DNA of 64,000 nt from Silene latifolia (GCF_048544455.1 NC_133531.1:63650099-63714098), one strand, 5' to 3'; counted from the first letter of the stretch, positions 22,122-34,628 are shown. Numbers and translations: made by a program. The notes: generated from the letters alone by a model not told the origin.

Positions 22122-24640
22122 ATGTCTAGAAGGTCACAAGGTGATTTGTTATCTTTTGATCGTGAAATTGAAAGAACTTTGACAACCAATAGAAGACTTG
22201 CTAGGAGAAATTTGAGAGGTATTGGTGAGGTTGTAGATATTCAACCAACTATTGAGTTCATCAACCCTTTTGCAAGAGAAGGTGAGGAGAACCCAACACA
22301 AAATACAACACAAAATCAACCCACAATGCCTAAGTTTTCATCACATTCCGTACCCACCGAGGAGAACCTACCCAATGGTACTCCCACACCACAACATCTA
22401 ACCGGAAATTTTATTGCCAAATCCGCATTTATCCAATTAGTCGAAAGAAGCCAATTCGGGGGGATGCCTAGTGAAGACCCTCATTCTCATATGGAGACCT
22501 TTTGTGACTATTGTGATGCGATTTCTCAAACTGGTGTAACTCAAGACCAAATTCGATGGGTCTTATTTCCTTTTTCTCTAATTGGCACCGCGAAATAATG
22601 GTTGAAAGGCCTTGATAAGGCTACTCTCGGAATTGATTCTTGGAGGAAGTTGGCTCTAGCTTTCTACAAAAAGTTATACCCACCGGAAAAGACTAACATG
22701 CTAAGAGCTAAAATTACGGGCTTTAAGCAAAGGGATGAAGAATCTTTGTATGAAGCTTGGGAGCGGTTCAAAGGAATTTGTCGCTCATGTCCTCACCATG
22801 GACTTAGCGAGTGGTTCTTGGTACAACAATTTTGGAACGGTCTATATGAAGATTCAAGGAACATTCTCAACATGGGATCAAATGGAATGTTCACCGAAGT
22901 TGATGACAATCAAACTTGGAACAAAATTGAGGAAATGGCGGTCCATAACTCACAATATAGTAGACCTCGCAAGGCTACTAGAGGAGGAAAGCATGAAGTG
23001 GACTCCGTTACTCAATTGGGTGCTCAACGTAGTGCTCACATAGATACCATCAATTTGAAGTTTGAAAAGGCTATGGCTAGAATTGAAGAAGCCTCAAAAT
23101 CACCAAAGCATCATGTTAATGCCATGACGGCATCTTCATCAATCCCAAGTGGGATATGTGAGAATTGTGGAACTTTGGGACATGACCAAACTGAATGTAG
23201 GGGAACAAATGAACAAGTGAATGCTTTCCAAGCATACAAGAGTGGTACCTCTTATTCCAACTATTACAATGAAAACACCAACTTCCATCCAAATCTCTCA
23301 TACAAAAGCCAAAATGTTCAAAACCGTCAACCATTATACACCCCACCTCCCATGAGAAACCAAAATCAAAGACCCTTTTACAACCAAAACCAAGGTTACA
23401 AAAATCAAACTCCTTACAATCAACAAAATGACCAAGGTTTTGATGTTCAAAAAGCGGTCCTTCAAATGCAAAAGAATCAACAAGAGTTTTTCACTCAAAT
23501 GCAAAAAGATAGTCAAGCAAAGGAAACCACCATCAACAACATCCTAGCTCACACCAAAATGTTGGAAACCCAATTGACTCAACTAGCATCTTCAAGCTCA
23601 CAAAGACAAAAGGGGCAATTACCACCTCAAAGTAATCCCCCAAGACATGAAACGGTTAGTGCCATTCACTTGAGAAGTGGTACAAGTTATGAAGCACCGA
23701 AGAAGCAAGTTGAGGATGAAGTTGTGGAAGCTAGTGACAAGGAAGAAATTGTGCAAAACTCCAAGGATGGAGAACCATCAAAAGAAGAAATTTCAAAGAA
23801 AAATGAAGACAAGGTCAAGGAGAAGGAGCCCATTCGGATTAGACTTCCTTTTCCAAGTCGTCAAGCCAAGCCCAACTTTGATGACCAACTTGGAAAATTT
23901 ATGGAAATTGTGAAGAATTTGGAAGTCTCAATTCATTTCACGGAATTAATCAATCACGTGCCGGCCTATGCGAAATACATGAAAGACATCCTCACAAAGA
24001 AGAAGTCGATCCGGAAGCTTGAGACTATCGCCTTCACTAAGGTGAGTAGTGCAATACTTCAAGGGAGTTCACCTCCAAAACTCAAGGATCCGGGAAGCTT
24101 CTCAATACCGTGTACCATTGGCGACACCACGATCAACAAAGCCTTATGTGATCTAGGGGCTAGTTTGAGTGTTATGCTATACTCGGTGAGTAAAAGGTTG
24201 GGGATGGGAGAGCTTAAATGCACCAATATCACACTCCAAATGGCCGATAGATCGACGAAGACACCATGAGGGATATGGGAAGATGTTCCCGTGAGAATTA
24301 GGAAATTTTTCATCCCGATGGACTTTGTCATTGTTGATATGGAAGAAGATTCCAACATTCCAATCATTCTAGGAAGACCTTTCTTACAAACCGCGGGTGC
24401 GGTGATTGATGTAAAACATGGAGAGCTCACTCTAGAAGTGGGAGATGAGAGCATAACTTTCAATCTTGACAAGACCATGAGAGCTCCCCGTTTGCATGAA
24501 CCATGTCTTATGATTGATCATTATAGCCGGAAGGATGATAGGAAGAAGTCGGAACTCCAATGGAAGAAGAAAATTGAAGATGCTCCATTCAAAGAGCAAG
24601 TGAATTGTAACAAAGAGAGCTTGAAAAGCTCACCAAAGTC
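22122..24640 (+). pseudogene. gag-protease of family 2 element, interrupted by Tat insertion
   Basis: The start is ATG 22122 (MSRRSQGDL). The gag domain is at about 22400-22960 (EDPHSHMETFCDYC, KGLDKATLGIDSW, FKGICRSCPHHGLSEWF). A canonical CCHC knuckle, CENCGTLGHDQTEC, is at 23158-23199. A Gln/Asn-rich linker and a charged region with LPPQSNPPRHE follow. The retropepsin has CDLGASLSVMLYSVS (about 24150) and IPIILGRPFLQTAGAV (about 24360). In-frame stops are TAA 22596-22598 and TGA 24267-24269. The first is CAA in the second copy (54084-54086), so it arose by C-to-T. The frame is cut at 24640 by the Tat LTR and resumes at 46862. Confidence 0.85.
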
Positions 24641-25181
24641 TGTGGACAGCGGGGGGCCCACGGGGGCGCTTGGGAGGAAGAGAACAAGCGTTTGCATTTT
24701 TGTTGGAGTCGCCACCAATTTTTATGGGAAATTGGAACCGTTCGAATACCTCGTGTCATGTCAAGACACAAAGTAGAGACATGAACACTAAGCAATCGTT
24801 ACCCTTAGCATTCTATGTCTAGAATGACTATCGTGGATGCCAATGAACACGGGTGCTCACGGAGATCTGGAGTAAGGGGTGAGGGTACGTATTAGGAAGC
24901 TCTTTTGATCGAACACCTAATCCCGCCCGCCTCGATAGCGGCCTCTACTAATGATTAGGGACATCATTCGCACTCGATATATCGTCGGCTATATGCATGC
25001 AATGCAACATCCAAGTTTTAATCCTAACATATGAGAATTAGGCTAAGTCGGTTGAACACGTAATTTAGCATACAATTGGATCGAAGTAGGATTTAATGTT
25101 CAATTACATGTGAAAACATACAAATGAATCATACAAATGCGATAAATAATACAACGAAAATTACAATAATGAAAATTACAA
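24641..25181 (-). repeat. Tat LTR fragment
   Basis: Starts TGTGGACAGC as the two other Tat LTRs do and is nearly identical to 27458-27998. It ends at TTACAATAA where the others continue with TTACATTGGG. Confidence 0.85.
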
Positions 25182-25183
25182 TA

Positions 25184-26667
25184 ACTACTTCCTGCATAGT
25201 AGCATTTTGAGAGAAGATTAATGGCATATGTTCTTTGGGTGTTGCGTTGGGATCGCGTAAATTTGTCACCATGTTTCGTAATTCCCAAACTTGCCTATCC
25301 ACACTCCTTGCCCATGTGATGAAGTCGGAAATGGTAGGGGAGATAGTAGAATAGAACCCTTCATTTTCGATTGTATGGATTTCATCTTCAATTGGAGAAA
25401 TGAGGTGTGAGCAATCTAAGGTAGATTCGTCACTTGTGATCACTAGAACTCCAAGAGGATTCTGAGTGTTGTTAGGTTTACATCCCGGCGGTATTGGCAA
25501 TTGACCATCTTCAATCATATCTTGAAGCACATTTTTCAACTTGTAGCATTTTTCTGTGTCGTGCCCCTTGCCCCTATGGTATTCACAGTACGAGTTCTCG
25601 TCCCAGAATTTGGATTTCCTTTCGGGTTCGGGAGTAGGTCCAATGGGTTGGAGTTTGCCTTGCTTCATTAACCTTTTTAGAGCGTTGGAGTAAGTGTCCC
25701 CAAGATTTGTGAATTTCCTTGGTGGGGTAGTTTTCTTGGATGGCTCGAGAAGGTTAACTTCATCGGCCTTGCTAGTGGAGCCGCATGAACGACTTGTTGA
25801 ACCTTGATATCCTCGACCTACCGTTTTGGACAAGAGTCTTTTACGGATGTCATCTTCGATCCTTGTCCCTAGTACGGTTAAGTCCTTGAACGTTTTGATA
25901 TTTTAGTATCTCAAATGATTGGCATAGATGGGTTTGAGATTGTCCACAAACTTCTCCACAAGGGTAGCCTCATCCAGGCGTTCAACTAGTTGGGTACTAG
26001 ACTTCCTCCACCTACTTAGGAAGTCGGTGAATCCTTCTTTGTCATTTTGGGTAAGAACCTCTAGAGTGCGCATATTAACTTGGATCTCGGCATTATCCGC
26101 ATATTGCTTGGAAAACTCGATCGCGACATCTTCCCAAGTAGCGACCTTGTTGTGTTCTAAGGAGTAGAACCATTGCTTCGGGATGGTGTCAAGAGATGAA
26201 GGAAAGATCCTTAAGAACATCTCGGGTTTGATTCCTTTGATAGACATGTAATCCTTGAAGGCACGGATGTGGTTCAAAGGGTTCTCGTGCCCCTTGAATT
26301 TAGGGATATCCGTCATATTGAAGTTGGTTGGTAAATTGGAATTGACGGCTTCATACTTGCGATTGTTCTCCCTATAAATGTCATCCCCTTTAAGGTACAT
26401 CAATTGCTCCTCTAAGTATTGGAGTCTTTTCTCGGCTACAGTTAGTCCCATGGGAGGATTTTCATCCCTGGATTCATCCGCGGAGTCACCTATTACTTCA
26501 CTTTCCTGGGGAGGCAACCTTCCCTCTACGGCATAGATCCGTCCCTTGATGATCTCAAGGCGATCATGGACTTGATCTTGGGTATCTTGGATACGGGCTA
26601 GCGTGGCTAGGATTCGATCATTACCATCTTGAAGTTGGTGGAGGTTTGTTTCGCTGGATCCAGGCAT
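25184..26667 (-). pseudogene. Tat gag, partial second copy
   Basis: From ATG 26665-26667 it is almost identical to the gag at 43634-42150: FKGHENPLNHIRAFKDYMS, IPKQWFYSLEH and TDFLSRWRK, then a CEYHRGKGHDTEKCYKLK zinc-binding motif (CX2C-less, plant Tat type). It has a TAA at 25903-25905 where the other copy has CAA. The C-terminus is cut at 25184 by the deletion that fuses it to the LTR fragment. Confidence 0.85.
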
Positions 26668-27436
26668 CTTGAAAACTGGATAAGAGATCGATGACGAATC
26701 AAAACACGATCGACCATTCTAACACACTTGCTAAAAGAATAAATGTTTTGACTCGTGAAGTGGGTGTGTGCCACTTGTGTTGAGTGAGTTTTGAAGAAAA
26801 GACAAGGTTTTTGAAAATGTGTATCCTAGTCAACTATAGTGTAGTTGTAGGAGTGGACTCAAAGTGAGGTTTTGAAATGGGCTTGTGACCCGGATTTTGG
26901 CTCGACAAACGGACAGAGTTTTTTTGCGCTAATCAAAGGCCTCTTTTTTTTCGAAATTTTGAAAGGATTTTGACTTTTTTACAAAAATCGTCATGGTTTT
27001 GTTTAGAAATGGTGATCACGTAAGGTACAAACATTCATACAAGCATTATAACGGGATGCTGAGTGCATTTAAAAGGGTTTTGGTTTAAAGGGTGGGTTGC
27101 CATACCGAACCATCAAACCCGAAGTCTGTGGAGAGGCTCGTACCAAACAAGAGTAAGGCCGATTCCTAGTCCATTTCCTCAAGTAGTGAAGGCCCTTGAT
27201 ACAAATAAGAGTAAGCATCATGGTATGGATGACGTCAATCGCTATCCATCCTTGGGCCCAAATAAGAATTAGGACCGTTTAGACGGGACAATTGGTCGAA
27301 TGGGTTGGGTTGGGCCTGGGAAGGCCGAATAAAACGGTCTAGGAAGACCGAGTTATGAAAACCGACAATTGTCTTGTACAAACTATTCCCTAACCTTGTT
27401 CAAGTTTCACCCTTTTGGCTACACGTAAGTGTATTA
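26668..27436 (-). other. Untranslated leader of partial Tat copy
   Basis: Homologous to 43635-44404. No gene; the small plus-strand ORF at 27063-27272 recurs only because both leaders are copies of one sequence. It probably contains RNA packaging signals. Confidence 0.5.
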
Positions 27437-27454
27437 TCCCCAGCGGGGTCGCCA
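27437..27454 (-). other. Tat primer binding site (partial copy)
   Basis: Minus-strand TGGCGACCCCGCTGGGGA, three bases from the LTR at 27458. The other copy (44405-44422) reads TGGCGACTCCGCTGGGGA. This is the Tat/Ogre-type site, thought to pair with a tRNA-Arg. Confidence 0.7.
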
Positions 27455-27457
27455 AAC

Positions 27458-29885
27458 TGTGGACAGCGGGGGGCCCACGGGGGCGCTTGGGAGGAAGAGA
27501 ACAAGCGTTTGCATTTTTGTTGGAGTCGCCACCAATTTTTATGGGAAATTGGAACCGTTCGAATACCTCGTGTCATGTCAAGACACAAAGTAGAGACATG
27601 AACACTAAGAAATCGTTACCCTTAGCATTCTATGTCTAGAATGACTCTCGTGGATGCCAATGAACACGGGTGCTCACGGAGATCTGGAGTAAGGGGTTAG
27701 GGTACGTATTAGGAAGCTCTTTTGATCGAACACCTAATCCCGCCCGCCTCGATAGCGGCCTCTACTAATGATTAGGGACATCATTCGCACTCGATATATC
27801 GTCGGCTATATGCATGCAATGCAACATCCAAGTTTTAATCCTAACATATGAGAATTAGGCTAAGTCGGTTGAACACGTAATTTAGCATACAATTGGATCG
27901 AAGTAGGATTTAATGTTCAATTACATGTGAAAACATACAAATGAATCATACAAATGCGATAAATAATACAACGAAAATTACAATAATGAAAATTACAATA
28001 ATTACATTGGGTTTAGCGATTTATGTCGAAAATACCTTTAAAACGGATAATTTGAGAAAACGAATAAAGGAAGAATTAACGAACAAAACAGAAGGTGATA
28101 ATACGATTAATAGTTAATTAAACGTAAACTAATTAAACTAGGTCAAGCAACAACGGAATTGGGGATGTAATTCAACTGAATAAAGCAAGAGAAAGCTGCG
28201 TCTTTTGGAATAAGCGCGGCGATTCTTTCTGTTTCGACCTTTAATTCTAGCCGTGAAGTTTTAATTGCGTGTTGTTAATACTCGTTGGTGAATTTAATGA
28301 TTGATTAAATTATTTACTCAGATGAAAGTGATTAATAGGTTATTTACATGTGAATGAGGGTCATAAAACAATAAAACATGGATAAGACGGATTAAAGACG
28401 GATTATTTACATGATTAATGAGAATTATCAACAAGTTAACAAACTAAATCAATTAATTAGGTTAAATTCAATGGATTAATGACGAATATATGATAGATAT
28501 GACAAATAACAGATACAAATATGTCAATGATGAATTCCAGAAACCCAATATTGATGAATTGAATCTCTAAAACCCGAATTGAGTTTAATGACGAAAACCC
28601 GCAAATATGAGATTATTAGGGATTTAAGTCGGATTTAATGATGGATAAAACATGTTAACGATGATAAATAATATACATGTGAATTATTGTACTATTATAA
28701 CGAAGGAATTGAAGAACAAGTGAAAACAAACAAATATTTGACGAACTACAGAGGACGAAGGAAGAAGAAAGGAAGCGAGAGGCTCGCTTGACCTCACGAA
28801 GAGGCGCAGCAGGAACTGCGCTCCTTCGAAGAGGCGCAGCAGTTGCTGCGTCCTTTCTCGACGGTCTGTCTTCTGAAAATCCGTAAAAAAAGAGTTTTAA
28901 AGCATGGTTTTAGAAATCGGTTTTAAGAGATGTTTTCGACATAAACCTTACAATTGATACAAAAAGATAAATACAATAAATAAAGAGAGATTTACACCCT
29001 CGGACTTACATGTTTGACGAAACGAGAAGGACTAAGATATCGATTAGCGATGCTCGACGCGGATGTAACGTAAGTGCCCTCGTAAGAAGAAAACGATTAG
29101 ATTAATTAAGTTGATTGATTGTGGAGTTGGTCAAATTGGTCGGTCATACAAACGAGGCTGGTACTCAAAAGGATCCGAGCTTACGTGGTCGAATGTTCAA
29201 GCAAGTAGACGCCAAAAAGTAAGAACAAAGGTCTAGAATGCAAAGGGAGAAGAGAAGGGCGGACACTCGCGTGAGAAATATGAAGAGCGAAGGCTCCTAT
29301 TTATACTAATCACGTGAAGGAATTAGGGTTTCGGAGACTCTTTGGAAGTGAATCTCGGAAAGATATAAAAAAAGATACGAAAATTACGCAGAAAAGGATC
29401 TGGGAAGAGGCGCAGCAGCCACTGCGTCTCTCGGAAGAGGCGCAGCACCTGCTGCGTCTGTTCCCAAGTGGTTTCCTCCTGCGGAAGAAATATTTCCGTG
29501 TTTAAGTTATGGTAGGACGGAATAATTCGGTTTTCCTTAATATTTTATGTGAATATTACGGGAAATTGTTTACCAAATGATAAAGATTATGAAATATTTA
29601 TAAAATATGGAATAGAAATATCCGGAACATTCCAGAACATTCTGACTCGGGATTTAACGGTTATCAGAAAATGAAGACGGTTTTAGGCCCGGACTCCAAA
29701 TGTACTCTAATTACTGTCAAAACGACCGTATCGGCACGTAGATGACAACTAAGAGGTAGACATTAATGTTTGAGCAATCACTTGACGATAAACTTACGAA
29801 CTGTCACAAATCATTCCGCGTAGCAAACATGCGGCCCAATCATCACCGGGTGGTTTGCGGGAGGTGCAGAAATGAGGTATCTACA
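27458..29885 (-). repeat. 3' LTR of Tat element (shared with partial copy)
   Basis: TGTGGACAGC...GTATCTACA, 2428 bp, collinear with 44426-46861. It contains motif clusters at 28801-28852 and 29404-29460 and a TATA box (29299-29306). The cluster equivalent to 45151-45210 is degraded here (about 28170-28235). Confidence 0.9.
29299..29460 (-). promoter_or_regulatory. Tat LTR promoter: GAGGCGCAGC cluster and TATA box (3' LTR)
   Basis: Two 30-bp units, each GAAGAGGCGCAGC followed by a near-complementary CTGCGTC arm, at 29404 and 29434. On the minus strand TAGTATAAATAGGAGC (TATA at about 29306-29299) follows about 97 bp downstream. The 5' LTR has the same layout (46272-46440), but its second unit is mutated. 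Confidence 0.65.
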
Positions 29886-30173
29886 GAGCCCCCACTTTGA
29901 CTGAGGCTTGGACAAGGCGAAAGTCAAAGTATAGCCATCAGGTCAATCGAAGATTACAACCTGACGACTATGGCGACGCGAGGCGGCTCAAGGGGTCTGA
30001 GCCAAGGACCTGTCATCGGGAACATTTTAGAGTCTGTCGACTATCGGGGAGGGTCGTTTAAAGTCCATTAGACTACGTAAGGAGGCTCGCCAGCCATAAG
30101 AAGGAACCATACCTGAGGCTTCCTCTCAAGATACTTCCGGAGGTACATGGGAGCTATCGAGCTAATGGGTGAG

Positions 30174-30334
30174 TAGCAGGACACAGGCGGGAACTGTTGA
30201 GAGAAGACTTCTTGGGTAGTCTATTGCGAAATAATTGCGAATAGCAGGACACAGGCGGGAACTGCTGAGAGAAAACTGCTTGGGTAGTCTATTGCGAATA
30301 GCAGGACACAGGCGGGAACTGCTGAGAGAAAACA
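30174..30334. repeat. Tandem repeat of about 57-68 bp, 2.6 copies
   Basis: Units starting TAGCAGGACACAGGCGGGAA at 30174, 30242 and 30299. The first unit is 68 bp with an extra ATAATTGCGAA, the second 57 bp and the third partial. Confidence 0.9.
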
Positions 30335-30340
30335 ATGTTG

Positions 30341-30449
30341 ATCTCCACGTCTTGAGAGGGAAAGTGTATCCGCTTACTCTCGTTGGGGAATATGATCAGG
30401 AATTAATCTCCATGTCTCGAGAGGGAAAGTGTATCCGCTTACTCTCGTT
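30341..30449. repeat. Second tandem repeat, two copies of about 43 bp
   Basis: The block containing GAGAGGGAAAGTGTATCCGC and CTTACTCTCGTT occurs twice, ending near 30384 and 30449, separated by GGGGAATATGATCAGG-type sequence. Confidence 0.85.
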
Positions 30450-30693
30450 ATAATGAAGGCGTGTCAAATTCTGTGAAGGGATAAATGCTCGTTGCGACAA
30501 GCAAAGGTCTTGGAAGAAATAAATAATATGCAACCGTCTGCTGCCGGCTTGGAAAATGCGGGCCGGAACGAAAGAAAATCGTCAAACGGGCCAAAAGGAT
30601 AAAATAGCATCGGGGAAGAGGCGCACCAAGGATGGGCCCACAAGTAACGAACTCATAACGAATTTTTGAAAATTCGTATGGAGGGAACACAAG

Positions 30694-30755
30694 GAAGAGG
30701 CGCAGCAAGAGCTGCGTCTCTTGAAAGAGGCGCAGCGCTTGCTGCGTCTATTCCC
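30694..30755. repeat. GAGGCGCAGC cluster upstream of antisense PMD gene
   Basis: Two 30-bp units: GGCGCAGCAAGAGCTGCGTC and GGCGCAGCGCTTGCTGCGTC, each an inverted repeat, 130-190 bp before the ATG of the PMD gene. I see no clear TATA box between them and the gene. Confidence 0.8.
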
Positions 30756-30888
30756 CAAAGTGTATTTTCTGCGTAAAAACGCGATAATCAGAGGAGTTGT
30801 GTTCATTATTTCGAAACATAAATCCCCTCTTTCTCTCTCAAATCTTCACCATTTCCGCCAAGGTTTGATCCAAAAGCTTGCATTAATC

Positions 30889-33800
30889 ATGGCTAATCGA
30901 GGTATGCGTCTCATTCTTGCATTAATCTTCGGTATTGGCTTAATTTTGGATCGAAAAATTAGGGTTTATGACCCAATTTGATCGAAAATTTGGGGCTTTT
31001 CCCCCAAATGTATTTGCCTTGTGAAATTGACACTAGAAATGGATAAGTGGTAGTATAAGGAACATAACCATGTATTTGTCTCGAATTTTCGTTGAGTTTT
31101 TGAGCCTTTGAGTGAAATTTGAGACGGTTTCACAGCTAAACCGTAAATTGCTTCGAAAATAGCCTTAGGATTGCCCATTTGCGATAAAACTTGATATTTG
31201 GAATCCTTGAATGATGGGTAAACTTCCTATCATCTCGGAATTTTGGTTTGTGACAGCTTTTTCAGGACACTTCTCTATGGCATAATCGCCGTTATAACGA
31301 AATGCTGCCGAAATTTCGACTTGAACCCGAAATTAGGCTTCAAATTAGGCTTGACTTGACCCAAATTACCACATGAGTGATCGGGTTGGTGTGAATTTGG
31401 CCAAAGATGGCGCGAAAGGAGCGGTTTCAGGGCTTCCGAAAAGCTTGAAAATCCCTTAACCAAGGCTTGTCGTCACGTGACGCGGCCTAAATTTGCTTTA
31501 ATGTTGCAGGTGATGTGGCTTCTACTTCTGGGAGGACTCCCATGGAGATAGACATCGCTACTGTTGAGGAGGCTTTAGAGCAGGCTTTCACCGCCGCGGT
31601 AATGGTTGCTGGGGACGAGGTCCATGAGGAGGAGGCTGTTGAGGAGGAGGAGGCCCCGAGACGGGCCAACGTTGGACGACGAGGTCGTCAGCTGAGAGGA
31701 GCTCCTACGTGGGCTGAGAACTGGGAGAGTAGGCACTTGCTGTGGGCTGCAGAGGGTCACCTGTCCTATAGGACGGTGAAGAGCTTGGTAAATAGAAATT
31801 CACTACTCATCAACTTTCTTCTTTCATTCATTTGTCTATATCTCTTCCAATTTTCGTTCAAAACTAAAGATAGCTTTTATTTCAAATCATAATACAAGAC
31901 CGGGATCATCAGGTCGTTCTCGGGTTACACGACAGCGATGGAGTGCTACGAGCGGCTGTCGACGGAGGAGCGCGCCATGATCGAGCGTGGAGCGTTCGGT
32001 TCTTTAGTGCAGGCCTGGAGGGGTATCGCGAAGAGGAAGCTGCAGGCTAACCTTAGCCTGGTCCGCGCTTTCTTGGACTGATTCTGGGATACGACTTCCA
32101 CGTTTCACATGCCTTTTGGTGAGGTGGGAGTCACTCTGGAGGACTACTACATGATTTCTGGTCTGCCGTGTGGGTCTGAGGCTGTGGAGTGGCCAGAGAC
32201 TGCCATGAGGGTGGACTCGGCCGAGGCTAGGATGTTGATGGGCTGGAACTTGTCGCCGAGGGCTTTCACAGTACCGGGTTTGGTGCCCAGCTCCTACGTT
32301 CGAGACTACTTTGCGGGAAAGATCTCGCTGGTGACGATTGACGGGAGGGAGACGGCTGCTCCTCCCTGTACAGCTGAGCAGAGGGTCCGTTTGTGGCTCT
32401 GGTGGTTTCAGTCTTCGATTTACCTCGGAGACAAGGGAGAGAGGCTGTCGACGAAGCTTCTTCCCTTCCTTTCTGACCTGAGCTCCCTAGGGCGTTGGGA
32501 TTGGGTCACTGCTGGTTTTGCAGTCCTCATCCGTTTCATGAGGGCCATGGTTCGTCCGGAGTTGATGAAGAAGGGGACTTCTCCTGGCGCTGTCGGACCT
32601 GGACTACTGCTGGAGGTATGAACCTTCATTTAGATCAAAATCAATTCCTTTCCTTATCAAATTACGAAATATTGTTATTAACTATCTTGCTTCACAGGCG
32701 TGGGTGTACTCCTACTTCCCGGGCCTCGCGCCCAAGAGGACGGAGCCGCAGGAGAAGGCCTATCCCGTGGTGAGGGATTGGGTGATGTGCAGGACGAAGA
32801 GCAAGCGTTCTTCTCACGGTGTCTACCGGCGGGACGTGAACGCTCTTCAGCTAGACAGCGTAAGCATCTCATATTCATTTGCTTCTTTATTGCTCTTAAA
32901 TTTGATCATAAGAATGATTCCTTTGTTTATCTTGTCCCAGTGGGTGCCCAGGCCTTGGGCGGAGTACGCTGACGTGCCTCCTTTCGTGGCTGAGGTCCTT
33001 CGACCTAGGAGCTCGAGCCGACTACTGTTGAGGACGTCGATGGGTCCTGTGTGGTACTTGGGCGAGCGTTTGGCTCGTCAGTTTTCTCGGGACGTGTTGA
33101 CGGTTCCCATCGATCCTCCTAGGACGATGTTCAGGGAGCCTTCTGAGGCAGAGTGGGAGGCGGATTTGGCTGGCGTTAGTGGTGACGTCCTCCTTCTTCC
33201 TGGCGAGGACTACTCGGCGTTCCTCTACGGGAGGTTGGCGTACTGGTCGGTAGTGGTGAGCATCTTTTACTCTTCCTCTTTACTTGATTTTTGAGAACTA
33301 CGATGAAAGATCATCAAGTAATAAGAAATATTTGGTTTTGCATGAGGTTGAGGGGGCGGGCATCCAGCCCCCAGAGTACTCCGAGACCATCGAGTACACT
33401 GACGCGACCGGGAGGACGACGATCTCCGAGCTGCGTGACTTTGACGTGGCTGTGACGGATGCTGGCCTGGACGACTGGCAGCATCTGATTCGGAGGGTAA
33501 CCTCTAATTTTTGCTTAGTATATATTTTTTGTGGTGTAAGAACACTTTGATTGAGCTTGTTCAATTATTGAGAACTTCTTTTTGGAAATGCAGGTCGCGC
33601 CGTCTCGGTTCATGGCGTTATGGAGGGTGGCCAGCCGGCTGCGAGCTACTGCCGTCGAGGCACTTATCGGCGGTCGAGGCCGTCAGGTATGAACCTTGTG
33701 CCTGTTTCATTCTTGAATTTTGATTTTCCGATTTTTCTTGAAATGATTGACATGAGCCAATTTTGTTGTATACAGGGTGACCGCGAGTTGGAGCGAGAGT

Positions 33801-33913
33801 TGACCCAGTCTCGGGAGGAGACAACTCGCTTGTTGAGGGAGCTCGAGGTTCGAGACGCCGAGACTGCCGCTCTTGCGGCAAGAGTTGCGGAGCTGGAGGG
33901 CGACAAGCAGTAG
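30889..33913 (+). pseudogene. Plant mobile domain (PMD/MAIN-like) gene, antisense in Tat element, 8 exons, one stop
   Basis: Eight exons with GT-AG borders: 30889-30901, 31510-31787, 31899-32615, 32698-32859, 32941-33255, 33347-33496, 33594-33686 and 33776-33913. The first intron is phase 1 and all others phase 0. Together they give 621 codons plus stop. After an acidic N-terminus comes the plant mobile domain: TTSTFHMPFGEVGVTLEDYY, ISGLPCG, and YFPGLAPKR with a Trp-rich core. The last exon is a Leu/Glu-rich coiled coil. One in-frame TGA (32079-32081) sits where related domains have Arg, a CGA-to-TGA type change. PMD proteins such as MAIN/MAIL1 act in transposon silencing and are found in several transposons. 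The gene opposes pol, which explains why its introns survived. Exon GC is much higher than in the surroundings. Confidence 0.8.
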
Positions 33914-34628
33914 TTTTGTGCAGTCCTTGTTTGTTTGTTGGCCGTATTTTGCACGGTTGTACATTTTGACCTTCGTTTTGAATATTCTGGACTTTGTTTG
34001 GGGCTCGAGCCCCCAGTTTGTTGTACATTTCCCTTCTTGGTTATATATGAGATGGCCTGAGTGCCTTTGCTGCTGGGTTGTGTTGCTTGCACCTGCAGGT
34101 TAGCTTTGAACAGGTTTGGTAGATGACGGTTTACGCCGTCATGCCGCCGAAATTTACATAGAAATCACGCAAAACATACATTTGTACATGCATAGGGTCT
34201 TAATTAGCGCAAAATGAGTGACTTAAAAAAATGCAAAAAATTGCAAAAATTTTGCCGGAAATGACCGGACGGTAGAGAGGGTTACCCCCCAAAAGAAGAA
34301 AAAAAAACAGAAATCTATAAGTTAGAAGTGAGATGATTAAAAAAAAATGTAATAAATGTAAATCGAAATGAGATTTATTTCCTAAAATGAAAATGAAAAT
34401 TATTTCCTAAAATGAAAATGAAAATTATTTCCTAAAATGAAAATGTGCAAGTGTTGTAAAATTGCGAAAATGTCGATGTCGCCTCGAAATGCGTGCCCGC
34501 GGAATTAGGAAACCTGAAACATGGTAATTTTCACGTATTTACCAAAATAATAACCCGTAGGAATAGGAAATTATTCGTCATGGAATTAGGAAAGATCCAA
34601 CGCGGAAAATTACAGAAGTGAAGCTGAG
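33914..34628 (+). other. Intergenic region between the two antisense genes
   Basis: Probably the 3' UTR of the PMD gene followed by AT-rich spacer. It contains a 25-bp tandem repeat (TTTCCTAAAATGAAAATGAA...) in about three copies at 34377-34446. No further gene. Confidence 0.5.

Larger units (their letters stand above)
24641..27457 (-). mobile_element. Partial Tat element (LTR fragment, gag, leader) in tandem with the complete one
   Basis: The first 541 bp of the Tat LTR (24641-25181, plus-strand order) are joined directly to the 3' part of Tat gag (25184). Gag, leader and primer site follow, up to the LTR at 27458. Protease, pol, antisense genes and about 1.9 kb of LTR are deleted. It shares the LTR at 27458-29885 with the complete Tat copy, giving LTR-internal-LTR-internal-LTR. 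Confidence 0.75.
29886..30693 (-). other. Polypurine tract and 3' untranslated region of Tat element
   Basis: Starts with the polypurine tract (29886-29900, read on minus). It holds two tandem repeats (30174-30334 and about 30341-30449) and one lone GAAGAGGCGCACC at 30605-30617. No gene. Tandem repeats in the 3' UTR are known for Tat elements. Confidence 0.65.

Noticed and set aside
27063..27639. Small plus-strand ORFs conserved between 27063-27639 and 44031-44608
   Set aside because: The conservation is explained by the two being copies of the Tat leader and LTR; both are antisense to gag and short.
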